Of a DNA stretch of 64,000 nt, positions 1 through 11,900 are shown piece after piece. The DNA comes from Rostratula benghalensis. Taxonomy: Eukaryota > Chordata > Aves > Charadriiformes > Rostratulidae. The position numbers and the translations under genes are program-made. Positions within the stretch are counted from its first letter, which is position 1, and each line of letters begins with the position of its first letter. The notes under the pieces were generated by a model. The model was not told the origin of the DNA. It did no database searches and saw only the letters and a program-made list of their open reading frames with translations. The stretch lies in NCBI GenBank assembly GCA_013399305.1, contig VXAI01000091.1, positions 2,273,759 through 2,337,758 of the forward strand. Reading direction: 5' to 3'.

Positions 1-1150
1 TGCCATTTTGGTAATTCATTTTTATCACTCATTAGTGATGCAAAATCAATACTTAAATTCCAACTCTGCCAGAAATCTTTAGCTTATTCATTTTGCTTTC
101 CTGGCTGATACTTGTGTTAGTTTTAAACAGAACTACTTAAACTTGTTGCTGGACATGAATTGTAATGCAGTACTCTAGTTTGTAACACTTGAAAGGAGGA
201 AAAACTGGTCAAGTGATGGACTCCTACAGAAGTTCTGGTGGAATGGCTGCAGAGTCATACTAAACCAGTTAACAGCGGCAGATTAGTACTTATCTACAAT
301 TGTTTTGTGAGCATTCATACAAAATAAATAATTTTAAAAAACCCCAAAAAACAAACCAAAACCAAGTTACAGTGTATTTAAAAAAAATAAAGGGCATTCT
401 AGCTATAGAATCTTGCATGATAATCTGATCATATTTTTTTTTTATGACCTATATTTCTTTTTTAACAGGAACACCCAACTAGTATTAGAAGATTCATGGC
501 AGACCCTGTGACCACACACTTAACTAACATCACCACAGACGTGAGGGGAAGGACACATTTAGGGTCCTAGGCTTTCAGCGAGCTCTCAGCTCAGTTCCTT
601 TATGTATAGCTGTTCATTAGGTGTCCATAAGATCCTGGGCATCTGAAATGACTAGGAAGGAATATTCAAAGGATGCAAGAATGATGTATTTGATCTTCAA
701 ATCCCTTAATTTCTTCTATTGTTCTGTGAAATTTATAGTTGCAATTGTAACTGTTCCTTTCCAGACTTGGCACGTGTCATACGCAGTGTAGATAAGCACT
801 TAACATAGTACGTATTTTGTACACAATTGCAGATTTGCACCTTTAATCTTAGTATCTCTAGGGCCACCTTTTGTGCATATGCTGTGCAAGAAATATGTAC
901 AAACAGCTCTCTAATGGTTCTGATAGTTTGTAATAACTTTGCATTAAACTAACTCATATTTTTAGATGAGGTATGTGTGTAAATACAAGATGTATTTTAT
1001 AAAAATTTTGAATTAAACTTGTTTACAGAATGTATGAAGCTCATTTATGTTTACTGAGTTAAGACATCTATATTCTTATACATGTCATCTGTCTCAAGTT
1101 TTGAGGCTATAAATAAATGTTTGTGACAATAAATATTTTACTTCTGTCAA
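1..1150 (+). other. Non-coding; probable 3' UTR of an upstream same-strand gene (possibly YIPF4)
   Basis: No convincing coding exon is present. The stretch is A/T-rich and UTR-like, with overlapping AATAAA polyadenylation signals at 1112-1117 and 1128-1133 and a Pumilio-type TGTAAATA at 978-985. A further AATAAA lies at 1613-1618. In mammals the gene upstream of BIRC6 on the same strand is YIPF4; applying that order here is inference. A splice-acceptor-like tract ends at 468 and is followed by 33 open codons, which I could not match to any protein. Confidence 0.35.
1112..1133 (+). terminator. Tandem polyadenylation signals (AATAAA x2)
   Basis: Two canonical AATAAA hexamers, at 1112-1117 and 1128-1133, with T-rich sequence just after them. 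They would suit the 3' end of an upstream + strand transcript. No transcript evidence can be seen from sequence alone. Confidence 0.4.
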
Positions 1151-1909
1151 AAATGGAAACTTGGAGCACATCCATCTGGCAAAAAGATCCCTTTCCAAGA
1201 TACAACACCTCCTTTTGAGGTAGAGACATGAGAGATATCATACCTTAATAATGGAAAATTCCCTCTGGATGATCTGTGTGGAGCAGTGAGACACGTGCAT
1301 GTGTCATTCTCTGTCTTCTTCACATCAGATGGATTCTGTTGTTTGTCAGAAAAATCATGCCCACTTAAAAAGCATATGAAATCAATTACTTTGACTTGGA
1401 GACAACATACCACTTGAGTTCTGCTTTAAGTTCTGTCACTACCCTCATTAGCCTTTAATGTTTTACGTGAGGTGGTGAAGTGAGCATGAAAGCTGCTTAT
1501 TTTGCTCTCAGGACAGTTTGGATTGGCCTGCGTTGCATACATACCCTTTATGGAAACACTATTTCTTAAACCATTCCTCTCCTACAGTACCCTGTGCTAA
1601 CTTAGGTCCTTCTAATAAAAATGCTCCTCTGTAAGAAACCACATTATATTGGAAACTTCATTATATTTAAGACTACCAGTAGCATAAGAGTTTTCTCAAG
1701 TATTTTAGCAGAATTAGATAAAAGAAGGCCTGCTGGTGGGTGAACAGGAAAAATCTCAGCAATACAAAAGGCTTTATTATACCCATGTCATTTTTGAAGC
1801 GTGGCTTCAGAATAAAACGCTTTTGTGGGCAGAATGACGAATGACTCCATCCCCACTTTGGGGGGCCAAAAAAAAAAAAAAAAAAAGAGAGGTATTCAGC
1901 CTGGCACCA
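1151..1909. other. Intergenic spacer, nothing recognised
   Basis: A/T-rich sequence between the putative upstream polyadenylation site and the CpG island. It contains an AATAAA at 1613-1618 and a 19-base poly-A run at 1868-1886. No coding or RNA feature was recognised. Confidence 0.5.
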
Positions 1910-2372
1910 TCGCGTGTGTTTTACACACCAGCCGGCCCCCAGGAAGAGCCGGGAGTCCCGTCCCGTGTTCCCCCGGGAGCACCCGTTACTGGGAAAGAAG
2001 CCGCAGCGAGTACTTCCACCTGGTACCAGAGCTGGAGGCAACGTAAAACCAGGGGCGCTCTCGCACCGCTCTTCCACGCGTGAAAAGAAAGCGGGGAGGG
2101 GGAAATGGTGCCTCAGAGCCGGGGTGTGAGAAATAACCCCCAGCCCGGTTTCCCCGGGGGGGGAGGAGGCAAAGGCCCTGCCACGCTCACGACCCAGTTT
2201 TGGCCCGGGGCTGTCAAGAGAAGGCAGCGAGGCGGCCCGGGGCAGGACGGCGGCCCGGGCAGCTGGCCGCGCTCTGGCCCCGCAGGGGGTGGGAAGGGAG
2301 CTAGGACGGAGAAGGTAAGGCTGCCGCTGCGCCATGGGGCGGGAACCCCCGCCTCGCCGCAGGGCAGCCCTG

Positions 2373-2410
2373 GCCCGCCCTCCCCGCCTCTGCCCGCCCT
2401 CCCCGCCTCT
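2373..2410 (+). repeat. Perfect 19-bp tandem duplication in the promoter
   Basis: Two identical 19-base C/G-rich units at 2373-2391 and 2392-2410, followed by a partial third copy to about 2416. Each unit carries CCGCC-type Sp/KLF half-sites. Confidence 0.85.
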
Positions 2411-2454
2411 GCCCGCGCGGAGCTCCCGCGGCCCCCACCCCATGAGGCGGGGAA

Positions 2455-2466
2455 TGCGCATGCGCG
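2455..2466. promoter_or_regulatory. NRF1-like binding site
   Basis: TGCGCATGCGCG differs by one base from the palindromic NRF1 consensus TGCGCATGCGCA. It lies about 280 bp upstream of the BIRC6 start codon inside the CpG island, a typical NRF1 position in housekeeping promoters. Confidence 0.6.
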
Positions 2467-2579
2467 CGCGGAGCGGAGCCCCGCCCCTCCCATTGCCTCC
2501 CGCCCCTCGACCGCGACGAGCGGCTGCTCCCTCCTCGGTGTCAGGCCGGCGCTCGGTTCCGCATCCGGCGCGTTTCTGT

Positions 2580-2588
2580 CACTTCCTG
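2580..2588 (-). promoter_or_regulatory. ETS/GABP-like site
   Basis: CACTTCCTG, which is CAGGAAGTG on the minus strand, a good ETS-family match. It lies between the NRF1-like site and the first ATG of the 5' leader. Functional use is inference. Confidence 0.45.
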
Positions 2589-2630
2589 CTCACGCTGGCG
2601 CTCTCCCTTTCCCCCTCTCCCCGGACCCGG

Positions 2631-2678
2631 ATGGTGACTGGCGGCGGCGGCGGCGGCTCCTCCAGGGACTGTCAGTGA
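2631..2678 (+). other. Upstream ORF (15 codons) in frame with BIRC6
   Basis: ATG at 2631 opens MVTGGG plus nine further codons and stops at TGA 2676-2678. It is in the same frame as the main ATG 102 bases downstream. As I recall it, the human BIRC6 reference protein begins MVTGGG and reads through to the MAAAA start. Here that frame is closed by the TGA, although similar codons (APPG..., ...AGK) continue after it. The ATG context is moderate (C at -3, G at +4). It probably acts as a uORF before the stronger start at 2733. Confidence 0.6.
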
Positions 2679-2732
2679 GCGGCTCCCCCCGGGCCTCTTG
2701 TCCTGAGGGCGGCGGCGGCAGCGGCCGGGAAA

Positions 2733-2985
2733 ATGGCTGCGGCGGCCTCCTGCTCTTCGGCGGCGGCGGCGCCGGCTGGGCCCGGACCCGGGCCGGTGTC
2801 GGCCGGGCCGGGCTCCTGCGAGTGGCTGCTGCTGCGGGACGGCTGCCTGCGCTGCGACGCCGACGGGCTCTGCAGCCTGTGCTACCACCCGGCCCTCAAC
2901 GCCATCCTGGCCGTGACCGCTCGCGGCGCCATCAAAGTCATCGACGGCACCTCGGGGGCCACTCTACAGGCGTCGGCACTCAACG
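2733..2985 (+). CDS. BIRC6: BIRC6 exon 1 (coding part, residues 1-84)
   Basis: Starts at an ATG with strong context; A-A-A-A-T-G-G-C also resembles a YY1 element. An Ala/Ser/Pro/Gly-rich, low-complexity head of about 28 residues is followed by the conserved start of the beta-propeller (EWLLLRDGC..., YHPALNAILAV, IKVIDGTSGATLQ). The donor GTGAG at 2986 leaves one base, which joins exon 2 to make Ala. The extreme N-terminus is G/C-repeat-driven and likely to vary between species. Confidence 0.93.
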
Positions 2986-5900
2986 GTGAGCGCAGGGGCC
3001 CCCGCGGCCTGTCGGGCCCCGCGGCCGCGGCACGGGTGGCGGGCGGAGCGGGCCGTGGCAGCCGGCGGGGCTGCCGTGGGGCATGATCGCGGCGCTGCGG
3101 AGCCGCCGGGGGCGCGGGCCGTAGGCTGGGCTGGAAACAGGTGTCGTGGCGGGCGAGGGGTGTCCGTGTGGGGCGGCTCGAGGTGGAGAGGCCGGGCTTG
3201 ATTCGGGCCTGGGGGGTTCCCCTGGCTCTTTTTTCACCCCTGCTCGTTTTTCAAGCCTGAACGGTTCCTGGTTTTCGGGGCAGAGATACCCGAGTGGGCA
3301 GCACCGAGACGTTTTTCTTCCGTAAAGCACGTTGGCACGGTTATTAAAAGATTAAATAGGGATAGAAGGCTGTGATGTATAGAGCTGCATTTTTTGGTTT
3401 TTTAATTTTATTTTTTCATTTGTGCTTGTGGATGAAATAACGTTGAATCTTCCAAAGACTAGAAGCAGGATGTACATAGGACAGATGTAGTTATAGTTCT
3501 TGATATGCGATACTGCAGTAACTTAGTTGTTGAGCATTGATCTGGATATATTAAGAAGGCTTATTTCTTACAGGTGTCAGTTGTCTTATGGCTTAGAGTT
3601 ATTTAAGATCAGAATTTTTCATGTACTTATTTCATTGTGGCTTTTACATGTATTTGTGTATTTCTTCGTGCTGCTGAGTATCTCAACTGTCTCTGATGTT
3701 AGTAACAGTATCCCTGCTATTATGTTAAGGAGGCAAGATTGTGTACTGACTTTGTGGAGGGTGAGACTCTAGTGTCTCCATAACTGTGAAGCAACTTCTT
3801 TGTGTTCTTGCCTGTTAATGTTGTTACACTATTAATAAATTAGTTCTGTAGGAAAAGATCCATATGCCTTTAACAGCTTTTGTTCCTGTTTCATTAACGG
3901 TTCTTTAGCTGCGGTACTTGTCAGAATATTGGCAGGAGAGGTGTGATTTGGTATGTTGTGAGACCAGCCCATGCTGGAGAAAGGTACATTTCCTCCTTGT
4001 TGTGTGTTTCCATGCTCAGGTTCTGCTTACAGCTGCCTGTTGCTAATACGATCTAGCTTTGCAAAGGGATGATGTTTGCCACCTGAACGTAGCATAGCAA
4101 TGTCAGGAATTGTATGGAAATGCCATAGTCTAGGTAATGTGTATACTTTCACCTTGAAAACCAACAACTGTATTACAGTGTCAAACTGAAGAGAAAAGGA
4201 CAAAAATCAGTTATTTCCTTTCATAAATGAAAGTCGGTACATTGTAAAGCGTAAAGGTTAAGCGTTTGGGGAAATAAAAAAAAAAAGTGTTGTGGAATTA
4301 CTAAGAAGCTGTCAGCTGCTTTTGTTGTAGATCACTTGAACATGAGGCTCTCATGTGGTGTATCCCGCTTTGCTCAGAATTCAGATCACTCTGCTCAGAA
4401 TTCAGATCACTCTGCTTCTATACTTCCCTTTATTCTACCGTGCTCTCTCCTAAAGTACTTCTTTTAATAACTCTGTTTCTTACTTTTGTCCAAGCTTTTG
4501 CCAGAATTTGAGAATTGCTTTTAAGTTGTGGATGAAGAGGGCACATTTACTTAGCGTTCAAAATGCTAATGACAATTCTCCTCTAAATAGTAACTATTTA
4601 AAAATAACTTAATACTTTGCTTCTGTTACGTACATTCAGTCATGTATACTTCCTTTAGTGTCAGTTTTCTCTGTGACAGCATGACTGTAAAAGATGAATT
4701 CTACACCTCCTCACATGCAGCAATAGAATTGCTTGCAATGTACCCAAATTTCATCTGTGCAGTATAACTGATGATTACGTTAGTGGAAAAAAAAAAATAA
4801 CCTTAATTTAGTTTGAAGACACTTTAAGTGAGTGTCTTTAAAGATTGAGACTGGCATGCCTGTCAGAAATCTGGTTCATCATAGCAGTTGGTATCTGTTG
4901 AGGCTGCTAGTGGCCATGTTCACTCTTGTTCTCTCCTTCAGCCTTTCTTTGGGAAGAGAAGGAAAAGGGAATTCAACTGTTCTCTAATGTCTGGCTGCTC
5001 TCTACCGCATGAGTCTCTTAATGTAGGGTAGTAGTAGGTGGACACTCAGACCTGCAGACCAACTCTGTCCTGCTTCACTCCCCTGCCATAAATGACAGGT
5101 CAAAGGATATTGTTGCTTCAGGAACTTCAGTGCTATGGCTAAAAATAGAGACCCTGGGAATTAAAACTGCTTCTCTTGGGAGACTGCTTGTCCTCCTTGG
5201 TAACTGGGGCTGCAGGTCTTTTGCCCTGCCAAAAGATTTATATTGGACAGAAATACTGTAGCTCATTACCCAAGAAAAAGAAAATATTGCTGGCCTCTCT
5301 GGAAAGCAGAGAGAGAAAAAGGATCCACCATCAAGGGAGGAAGGTGAAAAAGAAACACCACCAAGCCTCAGTGTTGCTTCTGTTTGCAGTCGCAGTTCAC
5401 TGCGGCAATACATTAAACTTGGAGCTCGCTCTCGGTGAAAGGGTTGAACCTGTGGAATGCTGAACTGGGTAGAGCAGTGGAAGCTGCCTTCATCAGAATG
5501 TAAATACAGGTTGCTGTGGTGTGTAAAAGAATGAGACAAAAGATTCACAGCTAAAAGACAATTCAGTTATAGATTGGGTCCAAGCATTAGGATATGGTGT
5601 CTGGTTTATGTGCTTCAGTTTCTCATGTGAACTTCATTGGTATGATGTGTGTGATGATCCAGGGATTGTTCTTCTAAGCCATATTATAAGAATCCAATGA
5701 GAAGGATGATGACAATGATCCTTGTTGTTTTTATTATTATACCATGCTGAATCTTCATCAGATCTATCTCTTGAGAGTGTGTGATGATCTATAGTCTGTT
5801 TTCTATATGGCCTATTCAGGAAGGCCAGGCAATTTTTTGCAGCAGCCTAGAGTGTGGTAGTGTGTAAGAGTACCACTGGTGATCCTTTAAACTTTGTCTT

Positions 5901-8900
5901 ACCTGGTCACAAAGTTGTCCTTTTTATTCTATTTTATTCTGTTACTAATGCACACTGTGCATTTTGGAGAGTCAGACTGGGAGAGTAAGGACCATTTTGC
6001 ATTATGTGTTTGCTAGTAGTGATTAGCCAGGACTAGTTTTGAATCTGTAATGCAAATCTTTCAAGTACTTTATTTTTCCTCTTAGGCATTTAAGTAGTTT
6101 TGTGCTTTCAGTTTCGAGTTGAACAGTGGTGGCCAAAGAGCATGAACGGTCAATCTCCAGATACAACACTAAGGAGGAACCTTTTCCTCTGCCTCAAAAA
6201 GGCAAAAAAAAACCCCACAAAAAAACCCCCAACCCAGACAACCCCACACCTGCCCCCAAAGACTCTCTTAGTGTTCCTAGAGGTGTTTGATTTATCAGTT
6301 CCATCTATTTAATAATAAAAAAACTGCCTGAACTGGGAGAGTGCTGTCATTTCCGGAGAAGCATGGTCACCAACACAATAAGCGACTAAAATGTACTGTT
6401 AGATGGGCGGTGACTATCTTGAATGTGTCTGTAGGTTCTTCCAGATTAATTTTACATAGCAATAGCTTCAGAGCCTTATTCTGTAAATGCACAGTGTTCT
6501 GTAGCTCAAGCCTTCTAAGTTACTATAGAGGCCCTAAGAGGAATCAAAGTACCTACTTCTGAAACCATACGGGAAGAATGTGTTGATTGTTCAGATGTAC
6601 CAGTTGCTGTGGGGGAAATGGAGACTCTGCATTATTACCAGAGGACCTCAATTGCTATTCTTCCAACAGAAGAATTTAGAAGGAATTAGATCCCTGCCCA
6701 GGAGGCTCATCTGTGGCAGCAAGTTCATTGCTGTTGTCTATCTGTCAGTGTTCCTCTTTGGGAAGTCCTGTTTGTCTTTAGCTGTATCCCTTGGAATTAC
6801 GGAGCCTTGGAAATCTATCAAGGGATATCCAGTTCTGTTTGTTTTTGATTCCTTTCTGTGTGATGCAGGAGGCAAAACAAGAGGAAAAGATTCTCTTTTG
6901 CAGCTTCCATGTCATAAAGCAAGTGTACACTTCTTATAGTCTCCAGGAAGAAACTGTTGGGATACTCTGCCATCCAATTCTAGACTTGAATTAGTTGAAA
7001 ACATCATCACTTTCAGCTGTTTCAAGCTCTCTGTGGTAATACTGCTCAACTTGTCTCCTTTATCCTCAAAATTGCTGCAAGCATCTTCATCTTTTTGGCT
7101 CTTTTTTCATTTGTTCAATTATGAGACAAAAACCCTAGTAATAACGAAGGCTGTTGCTATTAACACAAAATTTTCTCCTTTTTTATTTTCTCATTGCATG
7201 GGGAGTATTGTCAAAGATTAGTGATCTGCTACAGCCCACATTGTGTTTGAGTATACTTGGATGACAATGCTAACCTGAGTAAAATGCTTCTCAAAGAAAT
7301 CATTCCGTGAATTTATTTTATATTGAGGTCATCCATGAAGAGACTTAAGCACTTGAAAAAGCAGAATAGGAGAATTGTTAGATTTGAGTTCAGTTTATAG
7401 TGTGAGTGTAGTTTATAGCAATAAGGATTCCAGAGTGCTGCATGCTCTATTTGTCTGCTAGTTTGATCAGTGTGTCAGAGATCCCTTCTCACTTGCAATG
7501 CATCTTCCAGACTGTCAAGATGCTGTTAATTGATATTTCCAGGATCTGTGGGAGCACATCTGGATTATCTTCTGCAGAAGCTGAAGTAGAGTAAAAACTT
7601 TCACATACCTTTAAAGGGGTGTTTGCATTGCTATGTTTATTGCAGGGATCCAGAAGTAACAACAGAGAGTGATACAGGCATATGTTAGGTTGCCAGGCAA
7701 GCTTGCATCACGTTTTTCATTTGATTGACAGATCAGGCATATTTGGATTGATGGATTTATGGCTGTCATTGCAACACTAGCACTGTATTATTAAAGGGTG
7801 CAGAATGTTTTAATGTCAGATAATCAGAAATTTCCTAACTCTCTGCGAATGGACTTTGAACAAGGTCTTCTGCGGGGAGAGATGTATCTTCAAATGCTTC
7901 TTACAGACCCAAAGAGGAAATGCTGTGCTCTGTGTCACGGGTTTGATCTTTGACTTCCTGCCCTATTCTGTCTCACGGGTAGTTAAGGTATTTCTCATTG
8001 ATACAAAGAATCCTTGAAAAAGTACTCATTTTCAACCTCGGTGTGGTCCAGCTTGGTCAAGACAGCTTTTAATATGTTTATATGATAAAAACTTCAGGTC
8101 CCAGTCGTATTGTATACTGCATAATATAAAATGTAGAAGAAATTTGACAAAAATATGCTCTGGCAGAGATAATTGATTAGTTCAAGTCTAGGTAAACCTC
8201 TGTTGGACTTGATGTAAATGAGAACGTGGAGAAGGTGTTTGCTTTGGATTGCCCAGCGTAGTGATCTTTAGGTGCCCTGATAATTTTACTATTCTGAACA
8301 TCATGGTGAGCAGTGGTTTGGAACCAGCATACTCTACTCTCCATTCTAGCAGCCCCCTATAATGTTTGGTGACTCAGTAGAACTCCTTTGAGTCTCTAGT
8401 TATGTTGTTTCTAACAATACTTTTATGGTTGCTATTGTATTGGTATCCATAACTTGAGCTTAAGTGAGATACAACATCTAGGGTTTTATTAACACAGAGT
8501 ATAAGAACATTGTGTCCTAGACTGAAGATTCACTGTGATTGTTTCTCTCAAGCTTTTAATATCATTGTCTGATTTTTTGGGCTGTTGTTGATCTATTATT
8601 TCAGGTTTTCTTTCCAAGTCACTTTCAAGTCAGGAAACAAAGCTGTCCATCCTTGCTGTTAAGAGAATGCTTTAATTCTCCCTGAACAAGATGATATTTT
8701 TCAAAAATACTTCTTGGGCTGTCTTGAAGATGGAGATATAGCTTGCAACCATGTGAACTCTTGGACAACTTTTGGGCCTATCAGTTGGTCTTAGGTCATG
8801 TTATGAGATAGCTTTTTGTGTGTTGTCTGTTCCAGTGGCATCAGTAGCTGCTCACCATTTTTAAATTTTTAAATAAATTTACATGTGGATCAGTTCATTT

Positions 8901-11900
8901 TCCTGGTGATTCACAAGTGATGCCACCGTATTGCTTTCTGCTGTTAGAAAGCTGTACTTTAAATAGTTAATGTGCTCTCTTAATTGCAATGACTGCTTGC
9001 AGTCACCAGGTGAGTGCTTATCAATGAGTGGGCAGTTCAAGAAAGAACAGCTACCACCCAAAATTCTTCCACTTATATACCAACACTTGCAGCTTCTTTT
9101 GATTTCTGTAGAGTGAAATATTGGGTTGTGTATTGGCCCCATTGCTTTCCTGCTTTGTCTTTGGGAAATGCATCAAGATTTGGTGAGTGCACTAGGTAGT
9201 GCACACTGCCAGTCAAAAAAAGTAGACAGGAAGTCTGCTGTATGCAAAACATTTGTTGTGAAGATTTGCATGTGTGTTAGGGGAAAGAGTACTCCACAGA
9301 TAAGGATGATGCACGAGAAGTGTGGGAGCAAAACCAGCCTTTGTTTTACAGCCTGGATTTGAAGTGTAAAATTATGGAAATAATAGCGTATATGTCACGT
9401 AAACGTAAACATCATTATGTTTAAAATTTTCTTGAAGCATTTGCTAGGGCTGTTCAGTGAGTATTCTATTGATAATATTTTTAATGTGTAATTTGAGAGG
9501 AAGGAATTTGCTTATCAGTTTGGTAGTCTTGAAAATTAGTAGCATTAGTGAAAACACGTATCTGGTCTCAAGTGCTGGTTAGTGAAGGCTTGCATGGCAT
9601 AATGTCTGTTGGCAGTCCTTCAGTCCCCTGTACAGTTTGTGGAGGGAAAACCTACCCACTGCACTTCCCTGGTGTGACTGTCTTGAAGCAATCAGGATCT
9701 TATCTGAGCATTTGGCAGGTGTAGGAGACCAATTTGATAAACTCTGTTTACTGGACAAAAGGCTAGAGAGACTCTATCATGAAAAATTCCTTATGGAAAG
9801 GAAGAGCTAGGAGATTGAGGGATGGGAGTGAGAACTGTGATGGAGTGTGTGGATGACTGTGGAAATGGTTAACAAATAGGAAGCTGAGTGGATGGCAGTG
9901 AAGACTGGGTAGACAGGGAGTGTTTTATTGGAGAACAAGAAGGCACTGTTGTTATTTTGGAGAGATACTGTGATAAACTTAGTTGACCTGTCTTCTACAG
10001 GATCCATGTTTCATGTTGTGATGTAAACAATAACTTACAACACTGCTCTAGACTTTTTTAATAGTGGATTTTTTTCCGTTCAGTTTTATGTGGCTTTGGT
10101 AAGTGAGAATTAAGAAGCTTGGCATTTTTCAACGATATTCTTAGGTACCCTCTCCATTCAATACAGAGAAAAGGAAAAGTCCTTACTCTGAACTTTTGGA
10201 GGAACCTACTTCCTATTATGTTTAGAAGGGAATGCCAAACTGTCAAGCTGCTGTTAATTGACTGTGGAAGACCAGTCTTACAAGGCATAAGTTAGCTTTT
10301 CTGAATGTCCTCTTTGAGAGACACAACTAGAGTTAAACTTACATAGTCACGAGGTTCAAATATTCCTGTCCTGCAAATACATGTCTTAAGCATACGAAGT
10401 CCTTTAATTTTGCCAGCTTCTTCAAAGAACTTGAAAAGGCATCCCAAAGAATATTTTCACTTTTAAATCTAACTTAAACATGATTGTATCTAGTCTGTTC
10501 TACTTCAGCTTTCCTGTGTAGAAGCAGTTAGAACCCGGTTATCTTAATCTTTGTTCATGAGTCATATGCCTTAGCCCTCTGTCTTAGTACTTCTTCATGG
10601 GACTCTCACATATGTCTGGTTGCTATGGGAGTAAGTGAATGATGGTCTGTTTGAATCTATCATTGTATGTCTGGTATCTCAGATGGAAGACTGAAGCTGG
10701 ACACAGTGCTCTGGATATGGGCTGGAAATGGTTGAGTAGAGGAGACTATTGTTTTCCCTCAGTTGCCAGAGTGGTAACATTTTGTCCCTGCAAGGATGCC
10801 TTGCTGTCCATTGTTCAGCCTGCCCATCAGGACGCCCAAGTTCTTTCTTTAGGGTTAGACAGTTAGTACCAGGCTTCTCTTGATGTATGGGGTTATATTC
10901 CATGCCAGGTGTAAGACTTCACGTTTGTCTTTGTTGAACTTCAGGAGGTTTGTGTCAAGCCATTTCTCTGGCTTTTTGAGATCCTTAGAAAGACAGCCCT
11001 GCATTCACTTGACCTTGGTCACTTCCCATTTGTTGCAATCCACAATCTTGCAAAAGGTGCAGTCTGTTCTGTCATCTAAGCCATTGAAGAAGACAGTAAA
11101 CTCTGTCAAGCTTTGCTGAAGACCACTTGCTACTGTCTGCCAGGTAGGTGTTGAATCATTAACTACTAATTATGCACATAACAGTCTTAGCCAGGTTTTC
11201 ACTTGCCTTGTAGCCCACTCATCAGCTTTTGAGAATTTGCTGTATCTCCCAGCTTGATATTTTGGAAGCTCCATGCAAACTTTGGGCTTGGGGTGAGGGA
11301 AGCTGAACTGTTCTTGCCAAACAGTCTTGGAGTTTAGAAAGTGCCATAGCCGGAGGTTTTTTCTCCTGTTACAGAGGTTGCAGGATACGTAATGGGTAAA
11401 CTCAGATGCTCTAACCACTTCAGTGACAAAAAGAGGAACTGGTGGTAAAATTTCATCTGGCATAGGTTCTTTGTTGTGAAACGCTGCTATGGGAATTGCT
11501 CTTGAAGAACGGGCACTTCCTGTTACTGAGCTGTGAAGTGTTCCTTGTCTGTCTCTGGTTCTGGGTGGATGCTGGGTGATCTGTCTGCAATTTGTGAGAG
11601 ACAGCTTTCCTGAAAATTTTTAATCATAGTTTTAACTTTGAGAAAATTTTTGTGGAAGACACTATCCTCTGTGAGGTGTTTGCAGGAGAATTGTAGGCAC
11701 TTAAATTTTCCAAGTGTACCTGAGTTTGCTGGAATGATTGTAGACTACTTTGTGAAATCTTTCCTAATTTTTTCTTGAGGATAATGATATAAAGGTCTGT
11801 GAGCAATTGCATTCTGCATGGTGTACAAGGCAGCAGTAATGTTAGGTATATGGAGATCTGAAAGAACATAAAGAGCATGGGCACAAAGCTCTCACCAGTG

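Larger units (their letters stand above)
2330..2632 (+). promoter_or_regulatory. BIRC6: Core promoter region with GC boxes, NRF1-like and ETS-like sites
   Basis: GC boxes lie at 2336-2343 (GGGGCGGG) and 2479-2487 (CCCCGCCCC, minus-strand box). A palindromic NRF1-type site lies at 2455-2466 and an ETS-type CACTTCCTG at 2580-2588. No TATA box was seen, and the transcription start cannot be placed from sequence. Together these suggest constitutive expression. Confidence 0.6.
1910..3320. promoter_or_regulatory. BIRC6: CpG island spanning the BIRC6 promoter, exon 1 and start of intron 1
   Basis: Base composition changes sharply from A/T-rich to G/C-rich with frequent CpG, then falls back after about 3320. 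The densest part, about 2220-3130, holds GGC repeats, GC boxes and the first exon. This is the usual form of a TATA-less housekeeping promoter. Borders are judged by eye. Confidence 0.85.

Noticed and set aside
469..570. Exon-like stretch: TTTTTTAACAG acceptor followed by 33 open codons
   Set aside because: Translation matches no protein I recognise and the surroundings look like 3' UTR; acceptor-like motifs are frequent in T-rich DNA.
1673..2461. Minus-strand ORF of 262 codons across the promoter
   Set aside because: Open because the CpG island is poor in stop codons; the translation is Arg/Gly/Pro-rich low complexity, then antisense of poly-A, with no recognisable domain.
2105..2989. Plus-strand 294-codon ORF overlapping exon 1 in another frame
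   Set aside because: Composition-driven Pro/Arg/Gly-rich shadow of the CpG island; the BIRC6 frame is the conserved one.
5690..5810. Possible C/D box snoRNA (GATGATGA ... CTGA ... TGATGAT)
   Set aside because: No D box at the right distance after the second TGATGAT and no terminal stem; box motifs are short enough to occur by chance.
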